Shown here: piece after piece, positions 46,210 through 56,957 of the stretch
Numbering within the stretch: position 1 is the first letter of the stretch
Layout of the letters: each line of letters begins with the position of its first letter
Assembly (NCBI RefSeq): GCF_904849725.1
Contig: NC_058523.1
Span: forward strand, 206,859,689-206,923,688
DNA: 64,000 nucleotides
Direction: 5' to 3'
Source: Hordeum vulgare subsp. vulgare
Taxonomy: Eukaryota; Streptophyta; Magnoliopsida; Poales; Poaceae
Made by a program: the position numbers and the translations under genes
Notes under the pieces: generated by a model
What the model was told of the DNA's origin: nothing
Database searches by the model: none
Seen by the model: only the letters and a program-made list of their open reading frames with translations

Positions 46210-47810
46210 TGATACGTCTCCATCGTATCTACTTTTCCAAACTCTTTTGCCCTTGTTTTGGACTCTAATTTGCATGATTTGAATGGAACTAACGTGTACT
46301 GATGTTGTTTTGAGCAGAAATCAAAGTTCTCCAAACGTCCTGAAAATTTACGGGAGCATTTTTCGGAAATATGAAAAATATCTGCGTCAAGTTCCACCTG
46401 AGGGGGTGGGCCAGTGGGCCACAAAGCCTGGCTCCGCCACCCCCCTGGTGGCGGTGGGCAGGCTTATGGGGCCCACACAGCTCTGTCGCCCCCAACCTCA
46501 GGTCCATAAGTCTCTTTCGTCCCAGAAAAAATAAAAAGAGAAGATTTCGTCGCGTTTGCGATACGGAGGCGCCGCCACAACCTGTTCTTCATCTGGAACG
46601 CAGATCTGGAGTCCGTTTTGGGCTCCAGAGAGGGGAAATCATCGCCATCGTCATCATCAACCTTCTTCCCTCTCCAATTCCATGAAGCTCTTCGTCGTTC
46701 GTGAGTAATCTATTCGTAGGCTCGCCGGGCTGTGATGAGTAGGATGAGATCTATCATGTAATCGAGTTAGTTTTGATCGGGATTGATCCCTAGTATCCAC
46801 TATGTTCTGAGATTGATGTTGCTACTACTTTGCCATGCTTAATGCTTGTCACTAGGGCCCGAGTGCCATGATTTCAGCTCTGAAATTATTATGTTGCCAC
46901 CAATATATGTGTGTTTTAGATCCGATCTTGCAAGTTCTAGTTACCTACTATGTGTTATGATCCGGCAACCCCGGAGTGACAATAACCGCAACCACTGCCG
47001 ATGATGACCATAGTTTGAGGAGTTCATGTGTTCACCAGGTGCTAATGCGTTGGTCCGGTTCTTTATTAAAAGGAGAACCTTTATATCATGTTGTTTCCTT
47101 TTGGACCCCGCTCCCACGGGAGGGATGGACAATAGATGTCATGCAAGTTCTTTTCCCTAAGCACGTATGACGACACACGGAATGCATGCCTACATGACAT
47201 TGTCGAACGGGAGCTATCCACATATCTCTCCGTGTTATAACTGTTGCATGATGAATATCATCCAAACAAATCACCGACCCATTGCCTACGAGTTTGTCCT
47301 AGTGCTGCTGCTGTTACTTGTCTTGCTCTGTTGTTACTACTGTTGCTACTGTTGTTATTTGTCTTGCTCTGATGTTACTACTGTTGCTGCTACTGTTACT
47401 TGTCTTGCTCTGCTGCTACTGTTGCCACTACTATCGCTTGCTACTGTTGCTACTTGCTACTGTTGTCACTACTGTTGTTCCTTGCCACTGCCGTTACTCG
47501 GTACTTTGTTGTTAGTACTTTGCTTGGACATACTAATCTTTCAGGTGTGGTTGAATCTGACAAATTCAGCTGCTAATACTCGAGAGTATTGTCTCACCTC
47601 CTGTTTGGCGATCAACAAATTTGGGTCGAATACTCTACCCTCGAAAACTGCTACGATCCCACGCGCTGGTGGGCTGTCAACAACATTCTTCTAGTTTCGA
47701 TTGCCGGAGAGTGCTAGCAGCATTCTTCTAGTGCCGTTGCCGGGGAAGGTCTGCTGTTATGGAGTCAACATTTTTCTAGCGCCGTTGCCGGGGAAGCACA
47801 GCTCACATCA
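46210..47810 (+). repeat. 3' LTR of element E
   Basis: 1601 bp, collinear with the 5' LTR with scattered substitutions and small indels (for example tttttttgtgcag against ttgagcag near the start). It starts directly after the polypurine tract and ends ctcacatca. The two LTRs can be aligned to date the insertion. The repeat pattern of the 5' LTR recurs at about 47285-47525. Confidence 0.92.
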
Positions 47811-48924
47811 GTTCCCTCCCACACTTGGCCCATGTAGCCTCCCGGGGCCGGTGGCCCCTCCCGGTGGTCCCTGGAACCCTTCAGGTGGTCCCGGCTCATT
47901 GCCGGTGACGACCGAAACGCTTGCGGTGTCCAAAACCCTTCATCCTAAATACCATTCTTTACCTCCGTATCATTCCGGAGCTCCTTGTGACGTCCGGGAT
48001 CTCATCCGGGACTCCGAATAACCTTCGGTAACCACATACACTATTTCCCTATAACCCTACCGTCATCGAACCTTAAGTGTGTAGACCCCACGGGTTCGGG
48101 AAGCATGCAGACATGACCGGGACACCTCTCCGGCCAATAACCAACAACGGCGTCTGGATATCCATGTTGGCTCACACACGTTCCACGACGATCTCATCGG
48201 ATGAACCACGATGTCAAGGATTCAATCAATCCCATATGCAATTCCCTTTGTCTATCGGTATGATACTTGCCCGAGATTCGATCGTTGGTATCCCTATACC
48301 TTGTTCAATCTCGTTACTGGCAAGTCTCTTTACTCGTTCCGTAGCACATCATCTCGTGACTAACTACTTAGTCACATTGAGCTCATTATGATGATGTTCT
48401 ACCAAGTGGGCCCAGAGATACCTCTCCGTCACACGGAGTGACAAATCCCGGTCTCAATTCGTACCAACTCAATAGACACTTTTGGAGATACCCGTAGTGC
48501 ATCTTTATAGTCACCCAGTTACGTTGTGATGTTTGATACACCCAAAGCACTTCTACGGTATCTCGGAGTTGCACAATCTCACGGTCTAAGGGAATGATAC
48601 TTGAAATTAGAAAAGCTTTAACAGATGAACAACACGATCTAGTGTTATCCTTAGGATTGGGTCTTGTCCATCACATCATTCTCCAAATGATGTGATCCCG
48701 TTATCAACGACATCCAATGTCCATGATCAGGAAACCATGATCATCTATTGATCAACGAGCTAGCCAACTAGAGGCTTACTAGGGACATATTGTGATCTAT
48801 ATATTCACACATGTATTACTATTTCGTGTCAATACAATTATAGCATGAACAATAGACAATATTCATGAACAAGGAAATATAATAATTACCTCTTTATTAT
48901 TGCCTCTAGGGCATATTTCAAACT
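47811..48924 (-). repeat. 5' LTR (sense) of D, outer part
   Basis: This is the continuation of the D LTR beyond E. The first five bases are the second copy of gttcc. It matches the corresponding part of the 3' LTR (about 31107-32215) and ends tagggcatatttcaaact at 48924, where the canonical ...ccaaca has two changes. The next five bases (gtttc) are the D target duplication. Confidence 0.9.
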
Positions 48925-50368
48925 GTTTCATGAGCTAACTTAAGTGTTTTTAATTCTTTAGTTAATCGTTCAATCTCTTTATTATTATCATCATTCAATT
49001 TCTCTTGACTAGCATGAAAATTAGCAAGTTCATTTTCAATATTACCACTAGTCTTATCAAAGAGCAAGTCAACTTCTGCTAACAAGTCATCATCATCACT
49101 ATCATAATCAAAATACTCGGGATGTGATACCTTGGGGCCTTTTGCCATGAAGCAGTTTCCAATCCCTTCATTTAGTGAATCAAATAAGTCGTAGGAGTTG
49201 AGGAAACAAGTGCAATGCCAAGATGACCTTCATCTTATCTGTAGTTAGAGTTGGAGTGATAACTTTTCTCGGACTGGTTCCGAGACTCGGAGCAAGAGAC
49301 CCTTTCACCAACATGAGCTTGATTTCTTCTTCTTGAACTCCTGTTGGTGTACTTTTCCTTCTTCTTCGATTCTCTTCCTCTCCGGGAGTGTCTTCGTTCA
49401 TAATGATCTTCTCTACTGCTTCTCTCTCTGCGATGTGACTCATCTCTTGAGATTCGTCTTCTAGGTGGCTCTTCTCTTTGTTTGTGGGGAGCTGAGCACT
49501 CATTTTAAAACTGTCCGGGCTTTCCACAGTTGTAGCAGTTTCGGTCATGACTAGATGAATGCTTCTCATCATATCTTGAGCTTGAGCTTCTCCCTTTGCC
49601 TCTACTCTTGTAGAACTTGTTGAACTTTCTGACCATGAGGCTGATCTCTTCATTGGTAACAAGGTTGTCACTTTAAGGAGCAAGAACATTGACTGAAGCT
49701 TTGTAAGCACCGGTTGACTTGTTATGCACCTCATCTTTGGCTTTGAGAGACATTTCATGAGCAACAATCCTACCAATGACTTCAGTAGGCTTGAGATATT
49801 TGTAGTTGGGCATCATTTGGATCAATGTGCACACGGTGTCGTATCTTCCATCCAAAGCTCTAAGTATCTTCTTGATGATGAATTTGTTGGTCATAACTTC
49901 GCTTCCCAAGCTGGCAATCTCATTTGTGATGAGAGCTAGCCTAGAGTACATCTCAGCGACTCCTTGACCATCCTTCATCTTGAACTTGGCAAGCTGACTT
50001 TGAAGCACATCGGACTTGGATTCTCTGATAGAATCCGTACCTTCGAAAATATCAATCAAAGTATCCCAAATTCCCTTTGCATTCTCAAGGCGACTGATTT
50101 TGTTGAATTCTTTGGTACACAAGCAGTGGAACATGATTTCACATGCTTGAGCATTGAATTGCAGTCACTTCAATTCTTCAGTTGTGGCATCACGATCCGG
50201 TTCTCTTCCTTCTCCGGAGAAATCACATTTTACACCAACACGAACAATAGCCCAAACGGCAGGATTATGACCAAGAATATGCATTTTAATTTTATGCTTC
50301 CAACTTGCAAAATTAGTGCCATCGAAATATGGACCTCTACGGTGATAATTTCCCTCACTAGACATCAT
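48925..50368 (-). pseudogene. gag of element C, segment 1 (N-terminal part with zinc knuckle)
   Basis: The start is MMSSEGNYHRRGPYFDGTNF at 50368, the typical beginning of copia Gag (gag-polypeptide/UBN2 families). After a stop at 50165-50167 the core continues in the same frame (FNKISRLENAKGIWDTLI, KKILRALDGRYDTVCTLIQM). A zinc knuckle is present at about 49500-49545, CYNCGKPGQF followed by a stop and NEC; the usual His is Gln and a Lys codon is a stop. Then, after frame changes, follow MAKGPKVSHPEYFDYDSDDD (49148) and an acidic coiled stretch ending ...LKTLKLAHET at the D insertion. The frame goes on in segment 2. Confidence 0.8.
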
Positions 50369-50408
50369 ACTCTCCTAGATTGTGAAACCAATGCAATGGA
50401 GACCAAAT

Positions 50409-50419
50409 CTCTGATACCA
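50409..50419 (-). other. Primer-binding site of C (initiator Met tRNA type)
   Basis: Plus strand ctctgatacca, sense TGGTATCAGAG, two bases past the LTR end. This fixes the minus orientation of C and identifies 50422-51936 as its 5' LTR. Confidence 0.85.
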
Positions 50420-50421
50420 CT

Positions 50422-51936
50422 TGTAGGATGAAAAGTATGTCTAGAGGGGGTGATTAGACTACTCGGCAAGATAAAAACTAAGCCTTTTCCCATTTTCTAG
50501 TGTGGTCCAGTTTTAGCAACTATGACTAGTCAAGTACAGCCTACACATGCATATCTAATAGTATTGCAGCGAAAAGTAAAACATGCAAGTGTAAATAGAG
50601 GGTAAGGTAGGGAGATCTGATGCAAAGTTTGACACGGAGATTTTTGGCATGGTTCCGATAGGTGGCGCTATCGTATGTCCATGTTAGTGTAGGCTTCAAC
50701 CCATGGAGGGTAACGTCTACGATAGTACACAGAGGGTTCCACCAACAAGGGGTCCATGAAGAAGCGGCTTTGTCTATTCCACCACATCTTCCGTCCACAC
50801 AGGACTAGCCTCACTCATGGTACATCAATTCATGAAGTAGGCGATCTCCTTGCCCTTAAAAATATCTTGGTTCAACTACACAACACGAAGTTGGAGGCTC
50901 CCAAGAGACACCTAAACAATCTAGGAGGCACCACCCTCCAAAAGGTAATAGATGTGGTAGAAGGATGAAGTCCTTGCTCGTGTGCTTCTAAAGATAGTCT
51001 CCCCAACACTCAACCACTCTCTCTCAGATTTGGCAGGGGTAGGATAGATTGATCTTATGGAAAGCAACTTGGGGTGGCTGGAAATCAGGATTCAAATGGT
51101 TGGAATGGAATCTCTTGATCTCAACACATGAGTAGGTGGCTCTCTCTCAAAAAAATGGATGTGGCAAGTGTATGTATATTCTGAGTGCTTCCTGTGCAAA
51201 TGAGAGGTAGGTGGAGGGGTATATATAGGCATCTCCCAAAATCCAACTATTACAACATTATTGTCCAACTCGGTGACACCGAAATGTTAATTTCGGTGGT
51301 GCTGTGTGCACAAAATGTGGCAACTTTGAATTCTCGGTGGGATCGATATATGAATATCGGTGGTACCGGTATGATGAACTAGGCTGGATTTCCAAACTCG
51401 ATGAGACCGACTTCAAACTCAGAAATTTTGAAACCTGTAATTAGCTTAACAAAAAGTTGGTCACCCAATCTTGGCGGCACTGATAGGAATGTTGGTTGTA
51501 TGGAGATGGTGGGTTTGGCATAGGATCAGCCTAAGTGTAAAATTGGTATAGCCGAGTGGGAAAAGTTGGTGGCACTAATTTTGCATATTTGGCTTAGGAC
51601 AAATATATTTTGTGGGAAAGTGGCTGAGTATTTTTGGTGGCTATCTACAAGCACTTGAGCAACCAATTCATCATAATACCTCATCCACTTTTAATAATAT
51701 TGGCTTTCCTATGGACTAAAAAGTGATTTCTCATAAAGTGTAAAATGAAGAGTCTTCTTGCTTGACGCTTTAGCCAATCCTATTCCTTCCTTGCATCAAA
51801 GGGGCATCTCCACACAATCCTATAGCCAAAGCATCTTTGAACTTTTCTGAAATATACTTGGATAAATTCATTAGTCCAATGATGCATATGTTGTGATTAA
51901 TTACCAAAACCACCTTAGAGTGCAATTATGCTTTCA
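50422..51936 (-). repeat. 5' LTR (sense) of element C
   Basis: 1515 bp. On the minus strand it starts TGAAAGCATAATTGC at 51936 and ends CATCCTACA at 50422. It is collinear with 10662-11931 but longer by about 249 bp, which include the TATA box. It contains TCGGT...ACCGA motifs at about 51268-51480, several of them decayed. Confidence 0.88.
51220..51227 (-). promoter_or_regulatory. TATA box of the C 5' LTR
   Basis: tatatata within ggggtatatataggc, on either strand a good TATA box; in the sense direction it lies about 710 bp into the LTR. It is missing from the other LTR, where this stretch is deleted. Confidence 0.6.
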
Positions 51937-51941
51937 TTATA

Positions 51942-53321
51942 CTACTCCCATGAGCGAGGATTTGGGTTGAGCGCTCACCATAAGGCCCATGGGCCGCTCG
52001 GTGTAGCGGGAGGCCGACTAGAGCCACCGCTAGACTGGGGCGCCACTGGCGGGACATGGTTGTGGCTGGGATAGCGCTGAAGGCAGGCTGGGCGAAGGCG
52101 CGGCCAGCTGGGCAAGGCGGGGCTGGTCATGGCCTCGCTACGACCAACGTGGCCTGGTGGGTGAATGACTAGAGGCCCACGACTCGTGTCGTCCTCCCCG
52201 AGCGAACACAAGGAGGGGCGGCGGCGATCTTGGGACGACGACGACCGGGCAGTGCGGCTCTAACGAGGGGGTTCCACCGGCACGGGACGATCGGGGCGGC
52301 ACGGATCTGGGGCTTGCGTCGATGGCGCCTCCTGTTTCTGGCGGAGGACGAAGCTTCTGCTACGAGCTACGTGTCAATGGCGGTGGGGACCTGACCTTGA
52401 AAAGGGAGGCACCAAGATGAGGGAGAAAGGGAGATTGAGGAACAGAAGAGATAGAAGAGCGTGGCGAACCTAGCCCGGCGGTGCAGCTCGCCAGCGGCGG
52501 TGGTCAAGATGCGGCGGCGGGGCTGGCCACAGTTCCCTCGCGGCGCAGCCTCGGGGCTCAAGCGGAGGTAGGTTGCGGGCACGGACGGTGGCTCGGCCCA
52601 GATCGGGCCGAGGGTGTACTAGATCTGGGTTTCACGAGCTTGCGCATGAGGTGGGAGAGAGAGGCGGCTGTGGCGCCTCCAAATGCATGGTTTCGAGGCA
52701 GGCCCAGGGTTAGGTCCAAAAGGGACTTGGGGGCATCCTTATATAACATATTTCATAGGGTTAGGGGGTTTTAGGACGTTTTCGAGCCCTCCGATCGGTA
52801 TCAGACAACTCAGGATGTGGGTTGAATAGGTGGGGTGGGTAAGCTATGTAGAGGCTCTTGGGCACAGAAGAGAGGGAAGAATGCGGCACGACACGGAGTT
52901 TTTAAAATCGAAAACTCCCGACACTTAAACCGGTTGTATTGTCGCTATATATTTAATAGTTCGGGTATAAAACGAGCTCCGATTGCGATGAAATTTGGCA
53001 CGCGGTCTACCTACATAAAAACAAGACCGCACGATAACTTTCTACCCAATTCAAGAAAGTTCTATACACACTTCTAAAAACAATAATTTTAACGATGTCG
53101 CGGGCGCGTGCGTGTATGGTTGGTCTCGAAGCGGTCAACGACAAAAATGGAGAGAACACACAACTAATAACGGATGCAAGTTTTGAAAAATGGCGGCACA
53201 GATGTGTCGATGCAACCCAGATGATGCGCATGATGTGATGATGAATGGGAAAACCAAATAAATCACACGGCAACAACAAAATAAAAGGGGAATCTTCTAG
53301 TATCGGTTCCGGGATGTTACA
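51942..53321 (-). repeat. LARD LTR(a), second part (sense 5' portion)
   Basis: This continues LTR(a) after element C and is collinear with about 59998-61322. On the minus strand it starts at 53321 with TGTAACATCCCGGAACC. A GC-rich zone (about 51960-52700) follows the TATA box in the sense direction. Frames in it (52367-52582, 52558-52749, 51975-52211) match nothing known. Confidence 0.8.
52738..52746 (-). promoter_or_regulatory. TATA box of LARD LTR(a)
   Basis: Plus strand ccttatata, sense TATATAAGG, about 580 bp into the LTR and just upstream of the GC-rich zone. The matching place in LTR(b) is catatatag near 60736. It implies a U3 of about 0.6 kb and an R/U5 of about 3.8 kb, unusually asymmetric. 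Confidence 0.5.
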
Positions 53322-56300
53322 GCTCTCCTACACTAACAAGAGATCTCGCCCCTAGATCTAATAACAAAAAGGGGAAGAGTAAGATCAAGAGGAATAGGTT
53401 AAACTTAGTCGTTTCTTTGACAAATGAGTCAAACCAATGATCCTTGAAGGTTGCAACGAGATGAATAATGGCATTAGGAACAAAGAATAATTCATAAAAA
53501 ATCATCACCACTTCGGTAGGAAATAGAAGCAAAATTGCTAAGAAGGAAATAACTTGAAAATATTTCACAGTACTCCGGTTAACGGGACAAGGAAGGGAAG
53601 AACATGATCTTGATAAGATGAGATGATTGATTCAAAGAGAGAAACATCACATAGCCTCCGGAACAAAAGAATTGAAACTATATCATTGGGCACAAAAGAA
53701 CGGAGAAGAAAAAGACAACTTCGACCACAATTGAATTGAAGAGCATCCTTGGAATGAAGGTTTGAAAGGAGTTGTTTCCAAACCACCAATGAAAAGAAGA
53801 AGCTTGTAGTGGACTTATGAATACCATCTCAAATAATGAGGTTACAACCGGCCACTAACAGAAACAATGATTGCTTGGGAGAAACAAGATATGCAAAACT
53901 TCTTACACCAAGAGGATGCATTGAGAACTTGGATCATGATAAACACCATAATAGAAACAATCCTTAGGAAAAGCTTTAGGTGAAACATAAACAAAGATAG
54001 CTCAATGGAAGAAATCATGGGTTGAAAATATCTCATGATCAAAGGATTGGTGGGTTTAAATATCTCATTCTTGAAACAAATCCCCTTTGAGACTCCTCAT
54101 GAGTCATGAATGCTAGAACACCACCTCAAAGGATAATGGAGGAAGAATTGAACTTTAAAATGCAAGAGAAGAATACTTGAGGTTCTCCAAAAATAATCTT
54201 GAAGAACACTTCAAGAATAAATTACATCCTGGAAGAACCACCATGAAGAACCACTTCAAGAATACCGGAATGAATGGATGATAGAAGTGTTGAAGGTTGC
54301 AAATGAATAAGATTTTTTCCTTGCAAGGATTATGATGAACTCCGCGATTACACACTTGAGAAAAGCTTGGAACTCCGGAAAAAAAAGATGAAAAACTTAG
54401 AATTAAGAATTTGATATCTTGAGCCACTCCAGAAGAAGAATTAAAATCACCTTGAAGGAAGAAGAATAAGAGTTATGTAGTGCATATCCTTCATCAAGTT
54501 AAACTGATGACAACAACGGATTTAGCATACCAGTTATTATTCTTGAAAATATTGAGGAGAGATATTAGCACAAACTTGAATAAGTATTGGAAGAAACACC
54601 GGTAAGAATTTCGAATGAAAGAGGATAATACAAATGAACTGGGCTACATGAGGACAAATAGAGCATGATTAGATTAGAGAAAGCATGAACAAGCCACATA
54701 TAAGAATTTCAAACGAGTGGAGAAATTTCACATGAAAGGAAATACATGAGATGAAGAGAGCATGATTCACGTGAAGAATTTAGAACATATGAGGATAATA
54801 GAAATGAATGGAATACATGAGAACGAAGATATCACAATCCGACTAGCAACAAACTTGGATGAAGCACCGAAATAATTGAGATATGAATGAACAGACAACA
54901 ATTGAGAAGAATTTGAGAATGAAAGTTGAAAGCTCAGAAAGAACAAGTCTTCTGAAATGATGGCCTACGGAGGATCGATAAATGAAAACAACTCTGAAAT
55001 GCACCCGATAGATATGGAAGGAATTTTTCATTATCGAAAACAATTTGAGAGATAGGGCACGAAGGTGAAATGATAAATCTTCAAAAGAATGGAGAAAGAT
55101 TTAAGAGAAACACTTATTCGGTCTTCCACGCAGAGAATGATGGAACGAAGCACCACCACAGATTACTGAAACACTTTGAAATAATGAAAAAGGAGTGGTT
55201 GAGCCAACGATGGAAATAATTTTAAAAAGATCTTTAGAAGAATATAACTGATGGAATGTGTACTTACGTCACAATTGAAAATAATTAGAGATCTTCGGAA
55301 AAGATTAGAAGAGCCAGGTAAGATCCTCGGAAAAACCTATTGGTTATGGGCCCACTCAAAGAAAACACCATTGACTGTATTGCTAAGAAATATTGATTGC
55401 AACAGTACAAATGAAGAACTTGATGAGATGAGAGCCTTGAAATAATTGAAGGATTTGAATGAAAACATGAAACTTCTCAGATATTTCTTGCACTCCAATA
55501 GAATAGAGAGAGCTGAATAAACAAGAGAGGCTTGGATGAGAATCTCGGACATGGAAAAGCATTGAATGACTGAAAAATATATGATGAACACCGAAAGCTT
55601 TAATTGAATCCATTAGAGAAGAAAACAAGAATGAATAATGATGAACTAGAACTCCTTAGAAGCTTCGCAATGAATCACCGGATACCATACGAAAGAAAGA
55701 TATCGGAAGCAGCAATAAAAAAGAAAGGCACTTGGATGATAATTTAATAGTTGACCAAAAAGGATGGGAGGGTGGGGAAAACAAACATAACTTGGGATAG
55801 GTGAAACGAACTCCGGGAAAAAGATATGATGATTGATCTTGGAAATGTTGGAGAGGATTGAATTAATTTGAAGAGAAGAACTCCGGATTGAAAATAATTG
55901 ACATGATGACTCCAATTTGAAAAGAATTGATAAGACAACTTGATTGCGCAAAATAATTAGCACACTTGTATAAATATGAGAACACCACTTAGAAAGATAT
56001 GAAATCACCACTTGACATCGAAGCAATTCGAATTACCATCCTCCAACAACACACAGGATGAGGCTTACGAAATAAGCCAAAAACAAATATATGATAGGGA
56101 TTTTGCTCAATATTTTTGTGGGAAGGTTTGCACGGGCTCGATCATACATTGGATTGTCATATTGAAATGATGCTCGAATATGCTCCTAGGCAAAGCCAAC
56201 TACAAGGCTCGACGAAACATATATGACGACATATATCGAAACTGTCTTGTGTAAGAAAGACTGTGAACAAACGAATCCAGTAGATGTTGAACCCCAAACT

Positions 56301-56957
56301 CACATCATGCCTCTGTTGGAAGATAATCCTAGGTAACAACTTAAATTCCCACCTAGGAACTTCCAAAAAAATTTGGTCATGCAATTGTGTCCAAGGATAC
56401 AAGGTGTAAAGTCCATCACTCAACTCCTAGCAATAACACTACTCGTGCAGTGTATGACATCCATCAACACATAACCAGAGATCTCAGAAACTCATTTATC
56501 TCAGACCCCTATAATAACAACGATACCAAGTATGACAGTACATTCGGACGCTCTCCACGATTCCTAGGGATGCCAGATTCCTCTCGCCACTACTAGTATT
56601 GAAGCAATTTCAAACATCCTCTATCCTGAGATACTAAGGAAACTAAACGATAGTGTTGTGTCAAGAAACCCGTGCAGGTCAACTCCTTGATAATAGGAGG
56701 CACCAAGAACAAAATCCCGGTCACAACGACGTCTTAGAGGTTCCGAAATACCCATGTGATCCTAAAAATAATTTGAGTGAGAAGAGGAGTAGAAATAAAA
56801 TTCCTAAGTCGTAAACCTCACCAGAGGAGAGAAGAGGAGTAAAAAGAATTCTACTTCCGATATATAATTAGACTCAAAGTAGTTTTTAACCAGACTCGAC
56901 GCGGCGTAGTTCGATAAATCAAGGGGATCCTAGGTCTATACTGCTCTGGTACCAACT
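53322..56957 (-). other. LARD central domain (non-coding)
   Basis: 3636 bp between the LTRs. On the plus strand it is very rich in A and G (gaagaa, aatga and similar), so the sense RNA is pyrimidine-rich. Minus-strand frames of 60-126 codons (for example 55646-56026) are Phe/Leu/Ser-rich products of this bias with no similarity to known proteins. The domain carries the primer site at its right end and a purine-rich tract (sense TAGTGTAGGAGAGC) at its left end. Published LARDs have conserved RNA folding here. Confidence 0.72.
56941..56955 (-). other. Primer-binding site of the LARD
   Basis: Plus strand ctgctctggtaccaa, sense TTGGTACCAGAGCAG, starting two bases past LTR(b). It is one base off the usual TTGGTATCAGAGC. 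It fixes the minus orientation of the element. Confidence 0.75.

Larger units (their letters stand above)
37921..47810 (+). mobile_element. Element E: Sabrina/WHAM-type gypsy retrotransposon without polymerase
   Basis: It is flanked by gttcc on both sides (37916-37920 and 47811-47815) and bounded by LTRs of 1606 bp (37921-39526) and 1601 bp (46210-47810) that start tgatacgtctccatcg and end acatca. A primer site for tRNA-Asp (39536-39553) follows the 5' LTR, and the tract aagcttgggggagt (46196-46209) precedes the 3' LTR. It encodes Gag and an aspartic protease in broken frames, then a separate intact 363-residue ORF. No reverse transcriptase, RNase H or integrase is present between the protease and that ORF, as known for Sabrina-like elements of the Athila group. 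Inferred non-autonomous. Confidence 0.9.
30444..48924 (-). mobile_element. Element D: BARE-1/Angela-type copia retrotransposon, interrupted by E
   Basis: The ends carry the target duplication gtttc (30439-30443 and 48925-48929). The LTRs have the diagnostic BARE-1/Angela ends: on the minus strand the start is close to TGTTGGAAATATGCCC and the end close to GTTACCCAACA; single bases at both outer ends have mutated. The gag-pol order on the minus strand is Gag, zinc knuckle, protease, integrase, reverse transcriptase, RNase H. It is the only family in the nest with a full copia pol, and it is disabled by stops and frameshifts. D lies in the gag of C and its 5' LTR was later split by E. Confidence 0.93.
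10662..51936 (-). mobile_element. Element C: large copia-like retrotransposon with gag but no pol, carrying three later insertions
   Basis: Both ends are defined by a perfect five-base target duplication, ttata (10657-10661 and 51937-51941), which is also present once at the intact site in LARD LTR(b). The LTRs are 50422-51936 (5', sense) and 10662-11931 (3', sense). The primer site CTCTGATACCA (plus strand) is complementary to the initiator Met tRNA. It encodes a copia-type Gag with a long C-terminal extension and a separate second reading frame. No protease, integrase, reverse transcriptase or RNase H can be found in either. After removing F, the LINE and D, C is about 9.3 kb. It is therefore inferred to be non-autonomous. 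The family may be one of the large Triticeae copia derivatives, but I cannot name it firmly. Confidence 0.82.
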
